This document shows, one piece after another, positions 1-8,668 of a stretch of DNA of 51,122 nucleotides. A program made the position numbers and the translations under genes. Numbering within the stretch: the first letter of the stretch is position 1; each line of letters opens with the position of its first letter. The stretch is taken from the NCBI GenBank assembly GCA_016190445.1, contig JACPQL010000024.1, positions 1 through 51,122 on the forward strand, written 5' to 3'. The notes under the pieces are model-generated. The model searched no databases, was not told the DNA's origin, and was given only the letters and a program-made list of their open reading frames with translations. This DNA is from Chloroflexota bacterium (GTDB lineage Bacteria > Chloroflexota > Dehalococcoidia > Lucifugimonadales > JACPQL01).

Positions 1-290
1 AAGGCGTCAAACCATGCAGCGCTGAGGTCAACCCAGTTGGGATTCGCCGACTCTACCAGCGCTGTTTTCTTGCTCCGGCTCCATCCCTTGATCTGCTTCT
101 CACGTGCTATCGCAGCCTTTACATCACTGGTAGTCTCGTAGCACGCCAACCACGACAGGTTATACTTGTTGGTGAACCCTGGCACCAGCTTGCGTTTGTG
201 TTCATATATTCTGCGTTGGAGATCGCGTGTTACCCCCACGTACAGCCTGTGCGTCGCATTCGTCAGCATGTAGACGTAGTAGGTCGTCAT
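1..290 (-). CDS. GIY-YIG domain endonuclease-like protein (3' end beyond window)
   Basis: The reading frame opens at an ATG and runs off the left window edge without a stop, giving about 96 residues. It begins MTTYYVYMLTNATHRLYVGV, in which Y-V-Y and Y-V-G match the GIY and YIG halves of the GIY-YIG nuclease fold. An R-R-x-x-E-H segment and an A-x-x-x-E-K-Q-I-K-G motif follow, as in the small stand-alone YhbQ/UPF0213 proteins. Members are usually 80-100 residues, so little is probably missing. The biological role of such small members is not settled; DNA-nicking or repair activity is inferred from the fold. It is transcribed in the same direction as era but is separated from it by about 115 bp that hold a palindrome. 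Confidence 0.8.
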   Translation of the reverse strand, partial: MTTYYVYMLTNATHRLYVGVTRDLQRRIYEHKRKLVPGFTNKYNLSWLACYETTSDVKAAIAREKQIKGWSRSKKTALVESANPNWVDLSAAWFDA

Positions 291-309
291 ACGCTTTAGA
301 TTCTTCGTC

Positions 310-328
310 GTCCCGATAACATCGGGAC
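310..328. repeat. Short palindrome GTCCCGAT-3-ATCGGGAC
   Basis: A perfect 8-bp inverted repeat with a 3-nt loop lies between era and the GIY-YIG gene. The same palindrome core recurs near 32,356, 37,950, 50,843 and 50,877, so it is a dispersed family rather than a one-off terminator. No T-run follows on either strand. Confidence 0.7.
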
Positions 329-407
329 TCCTCTGAATGACATTCCCCACACCCTCCAAGAACCGGAAGTGATCTTGAAATAGCTTTTGGCCAGCCCAGG
401 GCGGGGG

Positions 408-1358
408 CTACCCCTGCTCCAGTTCTCGCTGGATGAAATGGGGCTGTTTCCGCCAGCGGGGGTGCGTCTTCACCCACAGCTCAAGGTACACGGCCCTGCC
501 CAGCATCTCCTCGATATCCTTGCGGGCCTGGACGCCCACCTCTTTGAGCGCCTGCCCACCGGCGCCCACCAGGATGCCCTTCTGGGACTCCTTGTCCACA
601 TATATGGTGGCCCGGATGTAGTCCCGCCGGCCCTCCTCACCCCCACCCTCCCGGAACTCGTCAATGCCCACCGCCACCTGGTAGGGCACCTCCTGCCCAT
701 AGAGCTGGTACACCTTTTCCCGGATGGTCTCGCTCACGAGGAACCGCTCCGAGCGGTCAGTGACGGTGTCGGGCGGGAAAAGAGGCTCGCCCTCCGGCAG
801 GTGCTTGACCACCGCCTCCAGGAGCCTGTCCAGGCCATCTTCCTGTAGAGCGCTCACGGGGACGACCTCCCGGAAGTCGTGGGCCTGGCTGTACTCCTGA
901 ATGACAGGTAGGAGCCTGGGCTTGCGTACCAGGTCAACCTTGTTCAGCGCAAGGATGGCGGGCTTTCCCAGGCGACGGAGCTGCTCAATGAAGCGACGCT
1001 CCACATCCCCGGCGGGCCGGGGCTCCGCCACCAGCACCACCAGATCGGCCTCTTCCAGGGCGTCGGCGGCAGCATGCACCATGGTCGAGTCGAGCCAGTC
1101 GCGGCTGCGGGCCAGGTAGCCCGGTGTGTCCAGAAAGGCCACCTGGTAGGCCTCTTCTGTGAGCACACCCAGTAGCTTGTGGCGAGTGGTATGTGGCCTG
1201 GGGCTGACCGGGGAGAGCTTGATGCCCAGGAGTTGGTTCAGCAGTGTGGACTTGCCCACGTTGGCCCGCCCCACAATTGCCACAAAACCAGCCCTGAAGG
1301 GCTGCGCCTCCGCGCCTCCAGCTACCTGCTGCTCATCCTTCATCTGGTCATCAGTCAT
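408..1358 (-). CDS. era: GTPase Era
   Basis: Era is a ribosome-assembly GTPase that binds the 3' end of 16S rRNA through a KH domain. At 316 residues it is close to the usual ~300. The G1 motif GRANVGKS is near residues 30-37, G3 DTPG near 77-80 and G4 NKVD near 139-142, followed by an SAL G5 segment. The C-terminal third carries the KH type 2 domain, with the G-x-x-G-x-x-L stretch at GAGGQALKEVG and an Era-typical end (LELWVKTHPRWR). The first 20 residues before the G domain look like a non-conserved extension. The gene stands alone, with a small unknown gene upstream. Confidence 0.96.
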   Translation of the reverse strand: MTDDQMKDEQQVAGGAEAQPFRAGFVAIVGRANVGKSTLLNQLLGIKLSPVSPRPHTTRHKLLGVLTEEAYQVAFLDTPGYLARSRDWLDSTMVHAAADALEEADLVVLVAEPRPAGDVERRFIEQLRRLGKPAILALNKVDLVRKPRLLPVIQEYSQAHDFREVVPVSALQEDGLDRLLEAVVKHLPEGEPLFPPDTVTDRSERFLVSETIREKVYQLYGQEVPYQVAVGIDEFREGGGEEGRRDYIRATIYVDKESQKGILVGAGGQALKEVGVQARKDIEEMLGRAVYLELWVKTHPRWRKQPHFIQRELEQG

Positions 1359-1399
1359 CGAGGTAACCGGCAGTTCCCCAATTGTTTGAATCTCTGCGG

Positions 1400-1636
1400 T
1401 CAGGGGAGTTTTCCAGCAAGTGCATCAAGGACAGCCTGTCCAATACCTCCCACGTCTGTAATATCCTTCCAGACCCCTGTCTGGTTACCACGGAGGACAT
1501 AACGTCCGCTTTTGTTCAGTTCAGTCTGATAGATTTGAACTCTGTGGCCGTCAAGCAAAGTAACCCGCGCGCCAAATTTCTTTGAGTTGCTGCTGTTCAT
1601 AGCTTGCTTCTTAGGCGACTCTCGTTCCTGCGCCAT
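1400..1636 (-). CDS. Hypothetical small protein
   Basis: This is a 78-residue protein that I do not recognise. It is hydrophilic in its first 20 residues. A compact middle follows that could form a small beta-rich fold (VTLLDGHRVQIYQTEL then SGRYVLRG), and the C-terminus is helical. It reads as a plausible real protein because it has mixed composition and fills the gap upstream of era in the same direction, only 41 bp away. An internal ATG at codon 13, preceded by a purine-rich AAGAAG, is an equally good start and would give 66 residues. No function is assigned. Confidence 0.5.
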   Translation of the reverse strand: MAQERESPKKQAMNSSNSKKFGARVTLLDGHRVQIYQTELNKSGRYVLRGNQTGVWKDITDVGGIGQAVLDALAGKLP

Positions 1637-1763
1637 TACAGCTACCTACCCGGCTCTGTTCATGTCGTTGCGGTTACCGCCCTCCCTGAACAGGAAGGGC
1701 CCGCCCCGAACGGCGTCCGATGGCGCCCTACCCCGGGTAGGCGACTCTTTTGGAACCACCTGA

Positions 1764-1887
1764 CTCTGTTGACATCTGCGGGGGTGCAGGGGGCTTTGCC
1801 CCCTGCCGGGGTCTGGGGTGTCCCCAGAGAATATATTCTCCTCCCCCTCTCCCTTGGTAAGGGAGAGGGGGACACAGGGGGTGAGGG
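1764..1887. repeat. Dispersed repeat family B, copy 1
   Basis: About 124 bp that recur almost completely, in inverse orientation, at 23,086-23,205. The shared parts are the end CTCTGTTGACAT, a palindrome GCAGGGGGCTTTGCCCCCTG, a GGGG(T)GTCCCC core and a palindrome around CCCTCTCCCTTGG. Shorter copies of the central core lie near 24,900-24,970 and 28,607-28,675. It is non-coding, with no transposase nearby. Confidence 0.8.
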
Positions 1888-1900
1888 TTTTCCACACTGC

Positions 1901-3016
1901 CTACCGCATGGTACTCACAGTGATGCGGCGCAGCGCCTCAGTGTCCAGCTCGAAGCCCAGGCCGGGCGCCGTGGGGCCATGCACGTACCCCTCTTTGTCC
2001 ACTGTGACATCCTGCACCAGGCCAAACTGGTGCGCCTCGCTGGGGAGCAGCCACTCGTAGAAATCGCAGCTTCGAGTGGAGAGTATCACATGCAGGTTGG
2101 CCACGTTGTTCAGCGAGTTGCCCCCGTGGTGAATCTCGCAGTTGAGCCCCATGGCCTCACACAGGCTGGCCAGCTTCTTCTGCCCGGTGATGCCCTCCCT
2201 GGGGGCGTCGGTGCGAATGATGCGGCCCGCCTTTCGCTCGATGTACAGGAGCGCCTCGTACATGCCGAACTCGTGGTAGTCGCTGACGGCGATGGGAATG
2301 TGAAGGCGCGAGCTCAGCTCGGCCACGGCGTCCAGGTCCATGTAGCGCACCGGGTCCTCGAACCAGTAGTAGGCCAGGTCCTGGATGGCCTGGCCTATCT
2401 CCAGCGCCTCCCGGTAGGTGTACATGCAACTGGCGTCCACCATGAGGGGCATCTCATCACCCACCGCCTCTCGCACACGGCGCGTTATCTCCTTCACCCG
2501 GGGCACGGGGGCGCCACCCGGGTGTATCTTGTACGCCTTGAACCCCTTGGCCTTGAAGGCCAGGGCCTCCTCCACGTACAGCTCCGCGCGGGGGTAGTAG
2601 GGGGAGCTGGCGTAGGCCAGCACCTTGTGGCGCTGGGCCCCCAGGAGGTGGTAGATGGGCTTTCCAGTCACCTTCCCCATGATGTCCCATAGGGCGATGT
2701 CCACCCCCGCCCACGCGGGGGCTGGAAGCCGACGGCGGAAGCTCAGGCTGTCCAGGCGGCTCCACAGCCACTCCCTGTCCTCTATCGGGTGGCCGATAAT
2801 CTCCGGCTTCACCACCTCTATGATTGCGCGAAGGGGCTCCTGGCCACTGCGAAGGAAGCTGCCCACGAAGGCGTTCCCCTCCACACCCTCGTCAGTGACG
2901 ACCCGCAGGAGCCCTGCTTCGATCTCCCCGCCGAAGCCCCCCGCTCGGTCCGCCGACATGGTTCCCGACGGGACGGTGCGCCGGAGGACGTCCACGGTTA
3001 CGTCCTTCACCTTCAT
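1901..3016 (-). CDS. Enolase-superfamily enzyme, mandelate racemase/muconate lactonizing-like
   Basis: The start is set by AAAGGAGGG just upstream of the ATG that opens MKVKDVTVDVLRR, giving 371 residues. A capping domain is followed by a TIM-barrel domain. Visible catalytic elements are YKIHPGG at the usual K-x-K position, metal ligands in VDAS and FEDP, a third acidic ligand around SDYHE, and a late histidine pair EIHHGG. These enzymes abstract a proton alpha to a carboxylate and then racemise, cycloisomerise or dehydrate sugar acids. K-I-H in place of K-x-K points away from classical mandelate racemase and towards an acid-sugar dehydratase or an uncharacterised subgroup. The substrate cannot be named. 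The gene lies 65 bp downstream of the PIG-L gene in the same direction. Confidence 0.88.
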   Translation of the reverse strand: MKVKDVTVDVLRRTVPSGTMSADRAGGFGGEIEAGLLRVVTDEGVEGNAFVGSFLRSGQEPLRAIIEVVKPEIIGHPIEDREWLWSRLDSLSFRRRLPAPAWAGVDIALWDIMGKVTGKPIYHLLGAQRHKVLAYASSPYYPRAELYVEEALAFKAKGFKAYKIHPGGAPVPRVKEITRRVREAVGDEMPLMVDASCMYTYREALEIGQAIQDLAYYWFEDPVRYMDLDAVAELSSRLHIPIAVSDYHEFGMYEALLYIERKAGRIIRTDAPREGITGQKKLASLCEAMGLNCEIHHGGNSLNNVANLHVILSTRSCDFYEWLLPSEAHQFGLVQDVTVDKEGYVHGPTAPGLGFELDTEALRRITVSTMR

Positions 3017-3081
3017 GATGCCCTCCTTTGGGAGGTGGGGCACTTTCACTGCGCCCAGCCTCAAGGTGATGCAAGCCCTGC

Positions 3082-3795
3082 CTACCGCCGGAACTCCACC
3101 TTGCGGAAGCCCTCCGCATACTCCATGGGCTCGGGGCTGCGCGTCGCCTGCTGCTGCGCGTTCTCACGCACACGCTGGGGCACGTCCCGCCCAGGGTTGG
3201 ACATCTGGCTGGCGTGGCACAGGAGCGCCTTCACCTTCAGATCTAGAGTCTCCTTGATATCAGTAAAGACGTCAGGCTCCTCCGCTTGCCAGAAAAGAAT
3301 GCTGCCTACCTTGTGGGGAGCCAGGCCTTCACGCTCGTGTTCGGGGAAGTGAAGGCGGTCCCTGGCATATGGGAAGCAGGCATCCAAGGATGCCCGGCCA
3401 GCGACGCGATGGTCCCGGTGCTGATAGGACGAGCGCCGGAAGGGCTCGGGGCACAGCACCACATCCGGCCTGAAGCGGCGGATGGCCCGCACCACCTCGC
3501 CCCGCAACTGGCGGGTGTCCTCTAGCTCGCCGTCAGGATATCGGAGGAAAACGACCTCCTTGATTCCCAGCACCTCGGCAGCGGCCCGCTGCTCCCTTTC
3601 CCGGATGGCCGCCAGCCGCTCCGGGGTCATCTCCGGGTCCGCCGAGCCTTTGTCCCCGTTGGTGCACACCAGGTAGTAGACCTGCGTCCCCTCCCTGGTC
3701 CAGCGGGCGATGGTGCCACCCGCGCCAATCTCAGCGTCATCCGGGTGCGCAAACACCACCAGCGCACGCTCCGGCCTTTCCAACATGCTAGCCAA
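3082..3795 (-). CDS. PIG-L family deacetylase (MshB/BshB-like)
   Basis: This is a zinc-dependent N-acetylglucosamine-type deacetylase of 237 residues. The signature AHPDDAE is at residues 16-22, where His, Asp and Asp form the zinc and catalytic site, and HRDH at 126-129 supplies the second histidine ligand. GAGGTIARW after the signature is also typical. The start is a TTG placed five bases after GAGGAGG; an ATG three codons later would sit too far from that site. Known family members deacetylate GlcNAc-inositol (mycothiol), GlcNAc-malate (bacillithiol) or GlcNAc-PI. The next gene upstream is a GT4 glycosyltransferase, the usual partner that makes the substrate. The actual substrate is not known. 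Confidence 0.9.
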   Translation of the reverse strand: MASMLERPERALVVFAHPDDAEIGAGGTIARWTREGTQVYYLVCTNGDKGSADPEMTPERLAAIREREQRAAAEVLGIKEVVFLRYPDGELEDTRQLRGEVVRAIRRFRPDVVLCPEPFRRSSYQHRDHRVAGRASLDACFPYARDRLHFPEHEREGLAPHKVGSILFWQAEEPDVFTDIKETLDLKVKALLCHASQMSNPGRDVPQRVRENAQQQATRSPEPMEYAEGFRKVEFRR

Positions 3796-3840
3796 AAGAT
3801 CCTCCTCATGCTGGCCGTTAGTGGGCCTGGACGCTGACGG

Positions 3841-5070
3841 CTATACCGCAGTCGCCATGGGCGCTCTGCCCTCTGTCAGCTCCCGGCACACCGTCGCCAC
3901 CTGGGCTGCCACGGAGCCCCAGTCCAGCCGCTGCGCCGTCTCCCTAGCCACCTTGCCCATGGCGCGACGCAGGGACTCGCTGGAGAGTAGCATCTCCAGC
4001 CGCGAGGCGAAGGACTCCACGCAGTGCATAGGCACCAGGTAGCCGGTCCGTCCATCCACCACCACGGAGGGGAGACCTCCCACCCGGGATGCCACCACGG
4101 GGGTGCTACAGGCCATAGCCTCCAGGGCCACCAGCCCGAAGCTCTCGTAGTAAGAGGGGACCACGCACACGTCCGCGGCGCAGTAGTAGAGTGGGAGCTT
4201 GACCTGGGGCACCGAGCCCACAAACCTGATGTGGCAGGAGATGCCCAACGTGCGGGCCAGGCGGCGGAGGTGGGACAGGTAGCCCGCTTCCCTCAGCTTG
4301 CCACCCACCATTAGGAGCCGCACCGGCTCTCCGTACTCCACCAGCCGCGCCACGCTCCGCAACAGGAGGTCCAGCCCCTTGAGCGGTTCCATGCGGCCTA
4401 CGTACAGCACCACCTGCTCATCCGGCGCCAGCCCCAGCTCGGTGCGGCACTCCTCCCGGTCCAGGGGGTGGAAAACGTCTGCGTCCACCCCGCATGGGAT
4501 CACCCTCACGTGCGCAGGGTCTGCGCCGTACAGGCGCAGCAGCGCCTCCTTCTCGTGGGGGCTGAAAGCTATGATTCGATCCGCCCTCTCGATGACCCGT
4601 CGCTCCACGCTGAAGCGTCTGGCGGGTTCCCTCTCCCCGGCGCGGGCCCTGCGTTTCAGCTCGGCCAGGGTGTGAAAAGAGGCCACGTGGGGTACTCCCC
4701 AGTGGCGGGAGAGCTGAGCCCCCACCCACCCCGAGAGCCAGTAATGGGTGTGCACCACGTCGTAGCCAAGCCCATGGGCCTTGCGGAAGGTCTCCAGTCC
4801 GGCGATGAAGGCGGGCAAGTGTCGGAATATGTTCCCCTTCGCCTCATGGTAAGGACCGGCCAGGATGTGGACTACCCGCACGTTGGCTCCCAGGGAGACT
4901 ATCTGAGGGTCACTGGGGTCATGGCAGCGGGTGTACACGTCCACCTGTAGCCCGGCGGCGCCCAGGGAACGGGCCACCTGGAGGACGTACACATTCATGC
5001 CCCCGGTGTCCTTCTCCCCCAGCCTGGCTACCGGACACCCGTGAACGCTAATGACGGCGATGCGCTGCAT
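3841..5070 (-). CDS. Glycosyltransferase family 4 (MshA/BshA/sucrose-phosphate-synthase-like)
   Basis: A 409-residue retaining GT-B glycosyltransferase. The N-terminal domain carries the nucleotide-loop glycine motif [10 protein letters not shown] and the segment [11 protein letters not shown], both typical of MshA and sucrose-phosphate-synthase-like enzymes. The C-terminal domain has [14 protein letters not shown] for the donor diphosphate and the EX7E motif in [14 protein letters not shown]. Known relatives transfer GlcNAc or glucose from a UDP donor to inositol-phosphate, malate or fructose-phosphate. It is followed by a PIG-L deacetylase 45 bp downstream and preceded by an acetyltransferase, an arrangement like low-molecular-weight thiol or glycoconjugate pathways. 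Family is certain; acceptor is unknown. Confidence 0.93.
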   Translation of the reverse strand: MQRIAVISVHGCPVARLGEKDTGGMNVYVLQVARSLGAAGLQVDVYTRCHDPSDPQIVSLGANVRVVHILAGPYHEAKGNIFRHLPAFIAGLETFRKAHGLGYDVVHTHYWLSGWVGAQLSRHWGVPHVASFHTLAELKRRARAGEREPARRFSVERRVIERADRIIAFSPHEKEALLRLYGADPAHVRVIPCGVDADVFHPLDREECRTELGLAPDEQVVLYVGRMEPLKGLDLLLRSVARLVEYGEPVRLLMVGGKLREAGYLSHLRRLARTLGISCHIRFVGSVPQVKLPLYYCAADVCVVPSYYESFGLVALEAMACSTPVVASRVGGLPSVVVDGRTGYLVPMHCVESFASRLEMLLSSESLRRAMGKVARETAQRLDWGSVAAQVATVCRELTEGRAPMATAV

Positions 5071-5093
5071 GGGCAGGGCGAGATACCCCCGGT

Positions 5094-6125
5094 CTAGGCA
5101 CGCGTTACCACCAGGCGACGCAGGGCCAAGTCTTGGGCTCCCAGATGGTACTTGTATGACTCCTCGCCACGCAGGAAGTCAAAGTACCCGAGCCCCCTTT
5201 CAATGGCATCCTTTATGCAAAGCGCCTTGAGCAGAAGGCCCACGCTCAGGGCACTGTATCTGGTGTCGTAGCCGCTATTATACAAGAAGCGTCGCCCACC
5301 GTAGTCGAAGCAGGCCACTGCCGCCACGGGCTCCCCATTCAACTCAAGGAAGAAGAGGCGGAGCGCATCCAGTTGGGCCATGGCCGCAAAGCTCCTGCGG
5401 AAGAACTCGGCGCGCTCCATGGTGAGGAAGCGTCGCTTGTCCTCCCGGCTCGTCTCCATCAGTCGCAGCAGATTGTCCGCGTCCTGGTCCAGAGTATCAG
5501 CCCCACCCTGGACTATCCGGTAGGGACCCGCCGTTTCCAGGCGCCGCAGCTTGCGCCGGAGCTCGTGGCGGTCCTTCTTGCGCAGAGAGGCCAGGTACTG
5601 GTCCCATGTCGGGGGCAGCTCCAGCCCCGGAGCCACATCCTCCTCCTCCACCGCTACGCGGTAGCCCAGCCCACCACATAGCTTCTGGAGCCAGGGAAGC
5701 GTGGCCGAGTGGGCAGGCAGGGAACGCAGGTCCAGGGTGCGCCACTCCAGCCCGCTAAGGAACTCCACCAGCGCCGGGTAGAACACCTCCCGCGCCTCCG
5801 GGCCCAGAATGAAGTCGTGGTAGTCAAACAGGTCAGTGTCGCCAAGGAACTCGATGGTGTCCCCGCGACGATGCATGGGCGCCAGCCCCACCAGGGCCCC
5901 CCCTCTGCGCAGCCCCCACAGGAGCAGCTCATCCCCGCCGCCGAACTGTTCCCACCACGCTCGCTGCCACTGGGGCGTGAGAAAGATGGAGGGGCTTGCT
6001 GTCTTCACCACGAGGCTGTCCCATTCCTCCTGCACCGAGGCAAAGCCGTCCAGTAGTACGGGACAACCTACAACCAAAGCGTTGGCCTCTTTCTCTGATG
6101 CAAGTTTACACGTCCACGGACGCAA
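5094..6125 (-). CDS. GNAT-fold acetyltransferase, BioF2/CelD-FemAB-like
   Basis: A 343-residue protein of the Acetyltransf_6 (CelD/BcsL, FemAB-like) type. The N-terminal half has a typical WDSLV...FLTPQWQRAWWE entry and a DYHDFILG segment. The C-terminal half has the acyl-CoA-binding fold, with VAAVACFDYGGRRFLYNSGYD and a terminal FDFLRGEESYKYHLG, a hallmark of this family. It has no membrane segment. The start appears to be a TTG directly after the TAA of thrC, so translation is probably coupled. With the downstream GT4 and PIG-L genes it could acylate an amino sugar or transfer an aminoacyl group. The exact reaction is not determinable. Confidence 0.88.
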   Translation of the reverse strand: MRPWTCKLASEKEANALVVGCPVLLDGFASVQEEWDSLVVKTASPSIFLTPQWQRAWWEQFGGGDELLLWGLRRGGALVGLAPMHRRGDTIEFLGDTDLFDYHDFILGPEAREVFYPALVEFLSGLEWRTLDLRSLPAHSATLPWLQKLCGGLGYRVAVEEEDVAPGLELPPTWDQYLASLRKKDRHELRRKLRRLETAGPYRIVQGGADTLDQDADNLLRLMETSREDKRRFLTMERAEFFRRSFAAMAQLDALRLFFLELNGEPVAAVACFDYGGRRFLYNSGYDTRYSALSVGLLLKALCIKDAIERGLGYFDFLRGEESYKYHLGAQDLALRRLVVTRA

Positions 6126-7199
6126 TTATGTCGGCTTACCGACATACTCCAGCCCCAGCAACTTCTCCACCTCTTCCAGATCGCCCGAACTCTCCTGAAA
6201 CGGCTGCTGGAGGCGCCGGGCGGCCAGTTCTGGGTCCTTCAGGCCAGTGCCGGTGATGACACACACCACCCGCTTTCCCTTCAGCGGCTCGCCCTGGGAT
6301 GCCAGCTTAATCAGGCCAGCCACCGAGGCGGCGGATGCAGGCTCGCAGAATATGCCCTCCCGCCGGGCCAGTGCGGTGTAGGCTTGCAGTATCTCCTCGT
6401 CCGACACCGCGAGAATGATGCCCCCTGACTCGTCGCGGGCGCGGATGGCCCCCTGCCAACTGGCGGGGTTGCCAATGCGGATGGCAGAGGCAACCGTGGA
6501 GGGTGCCTTCACCACTTCCCCGCGCACAATGGGCGCCGCGCCCTCGGCCTGGAACCCCATCATCCGCGGCCTCCGACCGGCGTGGCCATTTTCGAAGTAC
6601 TCACAGAACCCCATCCAGTAGGCGGTGATATTCCCTGCGTTCCCCACTGGAATGCACAGGTAGTCAGGGGCGTCCCCCAGGACATCCACGACCTCGAAGG
6701 CGGCCGTCTTCTGTCCCTGTATACGGTACGGGTTCACGGAGTTGACCAGGGTGATGTCGTGGCGGGCCGTAAGCTCTCTGGCCAGCACCAGGGCCCGGTC
6801 AAAGGTGCCGCGTACCGCAATAATCCTGGCGCCGTATGCGATGGCCTGGGCCAGCTTCCCCTGGGCCACGTCTCCCTGGGGCACCAGCACCACCGTATCC
6901 AGGCCGGTCCGGGCGCCGTAGGCTGCTGCGGAGGCGCTGGTGTTTCCCGTGGAGGCGCACATTATGGCCCGGCTGCCTTCCTCCAGGGCCTTGGCCACGG
7001 CCACCACCATCCCCCGGTCCTTAAAGGAACCTGTGGGGTTACACCCCTCCAGCTTGAAATATAACTCGCCACACCCCAGCTCCCCCTCCAGGTGGCTGGA
7101 CCTGACCAAGGGGGTTTCCCCCTCGCCCATGGAGATCAGAGGTGTCCGCTCTGTCACCGGAAGGTACTGCCGGTACCGCAGGAGGACTCCTTGGCCCAT
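6126..7199 (-). CDS. thrC: Threonine synthase
   Basis: A PLP enzyme that converts O-phosphohomoserine to threonine, the last step of the pathway. At 357 residues it is the short (ThrC1) form. The PLP lysine is K60 in NPTGSFKDRG, the phosphate-binding glycine/serine region is ASTGNTSASAA, and the C-terminal glycines and serines (EPASAASVAG, VCVITGTGLKDP) are those of threonine synthases. The ATG has a good AAGGGAG site. The gene that supplies its substrate pathway, homoserine dehydrogenase, is directly upstream. No homoserine kinase is seen in this window. Confidence 0.95.
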   Translation of the reverse strand: MGQGVLLRYRQYLPVTERTPLISMGEGETPLVRSSHLEGELGCGELYFKLEGCNPTGSFKDRGMVVAVAKALEEGSRAIMCASTGNTSASAAAYGARTGLDTVVLVPQGDVAQGKLAQAIAYGARIIAVRGTFDRALVLARELTARHDITLVNSVNPYRIQGQKTAAFEVVDVLGDAPDYLCIPVGNAGNITAYWMGFCEYFENGHAGRRPRMMGFQAEGAAPIVRGEVVKAPSTVASAIRIGNPASWQGAIRARDESGGIILAVSDEEILQAYTALARREGIFCEPASAASVAGLIKLASQGEPLKGKRVVCVITGTGLKDPELAARRLQQPFQESSGDLEEVEKLLGLEYVGKPT

Positions 7200-7278
7200 G
7201 CTCCCTTCCTTCCGCCGCGAGCCAGGCAGCCTGCCGTCAAGCCAATATACTTGAAGCTATTCGAGAATCGTTTTCCCA

Positions 7279-7298
7279 CCCCCGCCTGAAGGCGGGGG
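7279..7298. repeat. Perfect hairpin CCCCCGCC-TGAA-GGCGGGGG
   Basis: An 8-bp perfect stem with a 4-nt loop between hom and thrC. No U-rich tail follows on the minus strand, so it may be an RNA-stabilising or pausing structure rather than a terminator. Confidence 0.6.
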
Positions 7299-7342
7299 CA
7301 TTCATGCCCCACTCTTCAGGGTAGGGTCGCAAAGCCAATTTG

Positions 7343-8650
7343 CTAGGAGATGAGATGCTCCACCCGCACGAAGTTGCACACCGACTTTACCACCTCCAGG
7401 CGGGCCATGCGCACCAGTGCCTCCTGCATGGCCGCCTCACGGGTGGTGTAAGTGGTTATCACCAGGTCTGCCGTGCCCGCAGGGCGGCTGGAGTCCTTCT
7501 GGATGACCGATGCTATGCTCACGTTCAGATCGCCCAGGACCCTGGCTATCTGTGCCAGAACGCCCGCCCGGTCCAGCACCTCCAGTCGCAGGTAGTACTG
7601 GGTCTCCAGGTCCGCCATGGGCTTGATGGCCACATGGCCGTCCAGTTGAGGAGGCTGTAGAGGCCGTCCGCCGGCCCCTATGTTACGGGCGATCTCTAGG
7701 ACATCAGCCACCACGGCGCTGGTGGTGGGTTGGGCACCCGCGCCCCTGCCATGGAACACCACCCTGCCCACCAGGTCTCCCTCCATCTCCACTGCGTTGA
7801 ACACGCCATCCACCTTCCCCAGCAGATGCTCCTGGGGGACCATGGTCGGGTGCACCCTCACCTGAACGCCGTCCTTGTCCCGCTGGGCAATAGCCATCAG
7901 CTTGATAGCGTACCCCAACTCGGCAGCATAGCGGAAGTCCCGGGCCGTCAGGCGGGAGATACCCTCACGGTAAACATCGGAGACGTGCACCTTGGTGCGG
8001 AAGGCAAGGATGGAGAGTATGGCCAGCTTGTAGGCGGCATCGTGCCCCTCCACATCGTTGGTGGGGTCGGGCTCCGCGTAGCCCAGTGCCTGTGCATCCT
8101 TCAAGGCGGCCTGGAAGTCCAGGCCCTCCCGGGACATGCGGGTGAGGATGTAGTTGGTGGTGCCGTTGATGATGGCATGAATGCCCGTGATATCGTTGGC
8201 CGCCAACTCCTTCAGCAGTGGGCCGATAATAGGTATTCCCGCACCCACGCTGGCCTCGAACAGCAGGCTCACGCCCCTCTGAGCGGCCAGGCCCAGGAGT
8301 TCGGGGCCGTGCTTGGCCATCACCTCCTTGTTGGCGGTGACAACGTGCTTGCCCCCTTTAAGCGCGGCGATTATGTAGTCCAGGGCGGGATGCTCCCCAC
8401 CCATCATCTCCACCACAACGGCGATGGCCGGGTCCTGGAGCACCTCCTGCGGCTGGTCGGTCAGAAGCTCCATGGGGACCTCGAACTGGCGGGGTTTGTT
8501 CAGGTCGCGGACCAGCGCCTTGCGAATGGGAATGGGACACCCCACGAGGCTAGCGATGCTCTGCGCCTTGCAAATAAGCGCCTGGGCCACGCTGCTGCCC
8601 ACCACACCCAGGCCCAGCAGGCCCACGCCTATGGAATCTTCCTTGCTCAC
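7343..8650 (-). CDS. hom: Homoserine dehydrogenase
   Basis: This enzyme reduces aspartate semialdehyde to homoserine with NAD(P)H, at the branch point for threonine and methionine. Its 435 residues fit the monofunctional form with a regulatory ACT domain. The Rossmann motif is GLGVVGSSVAQAL near the N-terminus, and the catalytic region holds GTTNYILTRM and a GYAEPDPTNDVEGHDAAYK segment. The C-terminal ~85 residues (YYLRLEVLDRAGVLAQIARVL) are an ACT domain, consistent with threonine feedback. The start is a GTG with a weak ribosome site. A miniature element sits just upstream of it. Confidence 0.95.
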   Translation of the reverse strand: MSKEDSIGVGLLGLGVVGSSVAQALICKAQSIASLVGCPIPIRKALVRDLNKPRQFEVPMELLTDQPQEVLQDPAIAVVVEMMGGEHPALDYIIAALKGGKHVVTANKEVMAKHGPELLGLAAQRGVSLLFEASVGAGIPIIGPLLKELAANDITGIHAIINGTTNYILTRMSREGLDFQAALKDAQALGYAEPDPTNDVEGHDAAYKLAILSILAFRTKVHVSDVYREGISRLTARDFRYAAELGYAIKLMAIAQRDKDGVQVRVHPTMVPQEHLLGKVDGVFNAVEMEGDLVGRVVFHGRGAGAQPTTSAVVADVLEIARNIGAGGRPLQPPQLDGHVAIKPMADLETQYYLRLEVLDRAGVLAQIARVLGDLNVSIASVIQKDSSRPAGTADLVITTYTTREAAMQEALVRMARLEVVKSVCNFVRVEHLIS

Positions 8651-8668
8651 CGTATGTATGCTCTATTC

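Noticed and set aside
1604-2692. Plus-strand reading frame of 362 codons
   Set aside because: It is antisense to the enolase-superfamily gene, which has a clear ribosome site and catalytic motifs.
7279-7298. Terminator between hom and thrC
   Set aside because: The hairpin is strong but no T-run follows on the minus strand, and thrC continues downstream.
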